Origin: CAYORM01 sp964406375
Lineage (GTDB): Bacteria > Pseudomonadota > Alphaproteobacteria > DSM-16000 > Inquilinaceae
Direction: 5' to 3'
Length of the DNA: 64,000 nucleotides
Assembly (NCBI GenBank): GCA_964406375.1
Contig: CAYORM010000001.1
Coordinates: 1-64,000 of the forward strand
This document shows positions 62,648-64,000 of the stretch, piece after piece. The first letter of the stretch is position 1; the number at the start of each line of letters is the position of its first letter. The position numbers were made by a program, and so were the translations under genes. The notes under the pieces were generated by a model, which was not told the DNA's origin, did not search any database, and was given only the letters and a program-made list of their open reading frames with translations.

Positions 62648-63880
62648 ATGGAACGGACACTTCGCACCCTCGCGCTCACCTCGGTGGCGGCGCTGGCCCT
62701 GCCGGCGATGGCAGCGGCCCAGGAGCCGATCACCATCACCTTCTGGGACAACCAGCAGACCGAATCCGGCCTCAGCGAGTATCAGCGCGCCGCGGTCGAG
62801 CGTTTCGAGGCCGAGAATCCGGGCATCACGGTCGAGGTGGTGACCGTACCCTACCCCGAATACCAGCAGCGGCTGCTCACCGCGGTGCAGGGCGGGAATG
62901 CGCCGGATGTCTCGACGGTCGACCAGATCTGGCAGGCGGCCTTCGCTGAGGCCGGCGCGATCCTGCCGCTCGACGATCTGGCGGCCGAGGCGGGAATCAC
63001 CGCCGACCGCTTCTTCCCGGGTGCCTGGGCGAGCGCCGTCTACAACGACACGCTGTGGGGCATCCCCTTCAATGTCGATGTGTGGTCCTTCACCTTCTAC
63101 AACCGCGCGCTGTTCGAGGAGGCGGGCATCGATCCGGCCTCGACGGCGACCTGGGAGGGGCTGCGCGCCGCCGCCGAAGCGCTGACCGATGCCGATGCCG
63201 GACGGTTCGGCGTCGGGCTGTTCGCCCATAACGGCGAGGACACGGTCGTCGTCCTCGACAGCTTCATCTACTCCAATGGCGGCAGCGTCCTCGACGAGAA
63301 CGGCGATTGCGCGCTGACCGAGCCCGCGGCGATCGAGGCGCTCGAGTACATGGCCTCGCTGCAGGAATTCGCGCCGCGCGGCCTGCTGAACGCCTCGAGC
63401 GGCGACATGCGCGAGCTGTTCCTCAACGGCTCGCTGGCGATGGAGTTCTGGCCGGCGCTCGAGCAGCCGACGCTGCAGCAGAGCGCGCTGGACTGGGATT
63501 TCGTCTCCGGCCACGCGCCGGAAGGCAAGACGCCGGTCGGCACCTATGGCGGCTGGAATCTGGTGGTCTACGAGCAGTCCGAGCATAAGGAGGCTGCCTG
63601 GAAGTTCATCGAGTTCCTGACCCGGCCGGACGTCAATGGCGCGGTCGTCGACCTGATCCCGGCCAATATCGAGGCGGCCGAGGCGTTCCTCGCCGAGAAC
63701 CGGCACAAGCCCGAGGAGATCATGGCGCATCTCGAGGCGGCACGGCCGCGTCCGCTGTCGCCCCGCTATCTCGAGGTCTCGCAGATCCAGGTGACGATGG
63801 CGCAGGACCTGTTCTCCGGCATGCCGGCCGCCGAGGCCGCGGCCAAGGCCTGTGCGGCGATCGACGCGCTCGCCGACTGA
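62648..63880 (+). CDS. extracellular sugar-binding protein of a CUT1 ABC importer
   Basis: A 410-residue family-1 binding protein. The signal peptide (residues 1-25) ends ALPAMAAAQ. The mature part has ITITFWDNQQTESGLSEYQR, RFEAENPGITVEVVTVPYPEYQ and NAPDVSTVDQIWQAAFAEAG, and a C-terminal GTYGGWNLVVYEQSEHKEAA. It differs clearly from the binding protein at 2492, so it serves a different importer. The ATG follows GAAGGAGGAGG. A strong GC hairpin follows before the permease gene. It lies 55 nt after the composite DeoR regulator. Confidence 0.93.
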   Translation: MERTLRTLALTSVAALALPAMAAAQEPITITFWDNQQTESGLSEYQRAAVERFEAENPGITVEVVTVPYPEYQQRLLTAVQGGNAPDVSTVDQIWQAAFAEAGAILPLDDLAAEAGITADRFFPGAWASAVYNDTLWGIPFNVDVWSFTFYNRALFEEAGIDPASTATWEGLRAAAEALTDADAGRFGVGLFAHNGEDTVVVLDSFIYSNGGSVLDENGDCALTEPAAIEALEYMASLQEFAPRGLLNASSGDMRELFLNGSLAMEFWPALEQPTLQQSALDWDFVSGHAPEGKTPVGTYGGWNLVVYEQSEHKEAAWKFIEFLTRPDVNGAVVDLIPANIEAAEAFLAENRHKPEEIMAHLEAARPRPLSPRYLEVSQIQVTMAQDLFSGMPAAEAAAKACAAIDALAD

Positions 63881-63908
63881 GCCGGGCAGAAGTCGAGGAC
63901 AAGGAGAA

Positions 63909-63936
63909 GGGCGGGGGCGTCGCGGTGCCCCCGCCC
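63909..63936 (+). terminator. intercistronic GC hairpin after the binding-protein gene
   Basis: gggcgggggc at 63909-63918 and gcccccgccc at 63927-63936 form a perfect 10-bp stem with an 8-nt loop, 28 nt after the binding-protein stop and 12 nt before the permease ATG. Same placement as the hairpins at 3758 and 35217. No T tract follows. Confidence 0.6.
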
Positions 63937-63948
63937 GCGGAGGCATGA

Positions 63949-64000
63949 ATGCATCTGCGCGATCGCGGTCTGGCCTATCTGTTCATCGCGCCGGCAGCGC
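63949..64000 (+). CDS. sugar ABC transporter permease (5' fragment, cut by window end)
   Basis: Only the first 17 codons are present, reading MHLRDRGLAYLFIAPAA: a basic N-terminal arm followed by a start of a membrane helix, as in MalF-type permeases. Its place after a CUT1 binding-protein gene supports this. GGAGG at 63939-63943 lies a suitable distance before the ATG. Confidence 0.7.
   Translation, partial: MHLRDRGLAYLFIAPAA

Overview
The window reads as chromosomal DNA of a high-GC alphaproteobacterium, probably Hyphomicrobiales/Rhodospirillales-like. The grounds are very high GC third positions, dense operons with ATGA/GTGA overlaps, a CobN-type (late cobalt insertion) cobalamin cluster, an FdsGBA-type NAD-linked formate dehydrogenase, and several sugar ABC-importer islands. 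I see no rRNA, tRNA, IS element, prophage or CRISPR array. The genus cannot be fixed from the sequence alone.

Layout. (1) 1-5963: a CUT1 sugar importer island. The ATPase (cut by the window start), an SDR dehydrogenase and an uncharacterised probable TIM-barrel protein run leftward. The binding protein, two permeases and a RidA protein run rightward from a shared 261-nt intergenic region. (2) 5942-6913: an atypical-SDR/epimerase-like gene. (3) 7116-26589: a nearly contiguous cobalamin cluster in four transcription units: cbiX-cobH-cobL-cobI-cbiG/cobJ-cobM plus a PA1994-like gene; cobK-cbiD on the minus strand; cobA-cobB; and, behind a clear cobalamin riboswitch, cobU(P)-cobW-cobN-cobO-cobQ, with cbiB (cobD) converging on it. 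Aerobic-type parts (CobN, CobK) are mixed with parts usual in the anaerobic route (CbiX, CbiD, CbiG). No cobG/cobZ, cobF, cobS/cobT, cobC or cobV is present here. (4) 26630-30539: a zinc-ribbon membrane protein, an SPFH/GYF protein and a GT2 glycosyltransferase.

(5) 30681-43406: a second sugar island. It has a CUT2 (Rbs-type) importer, an SMP-30 lactonase, a fused HyuA-HyuB protein, a UxaA-family dehydratase and an FAH-fold protein. It resembles an oxidative sugar-to-sugar-acid route. (6) 43410-46679: a class A beta-lactamase-like serine hydrolase, a PP_4765-family flavoprotein and an IclR regulator. (7) 46861-52186: DoeB/EutE-like deacylase, EutB-like PLP dehydratase, Gfo/Idh/MocA oxidoreductase, Fe-ADH and a phytase-like esterase protein, divergent from the IclR gene. 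(8) 52202-59886: a YHS protein, then a LysR gene and fdsG-fdsB-fdsA-fdhD-fdsD. (9) 59970-60704: a DUF533/TerB-like protein. (10) 60877-64000: a composite DeoR/periplasmic-binding-protein regulator, then a third (CUT1) sugar importer that runs off the window end.

Points that stand out: FdsA has Gly247 where the second cysteine of a C-x2-C-x3-C-x27-C [4Fe-4S] motif is expected. The 571-residue regulator has a DeoR fold whose helix-turn-helix and sensor domain are separated by periplasmic-binding-protein-like sequence that looks circularly permuted; two ATGATCAT boxes lie exactly 63 bp apart upstream of it. All three binding-protein genes are followed by a perfect GC-rich hairpin before the next importer gene. 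The cobalamin pathway is a hybrid with a CbiG-CobJ fusion.
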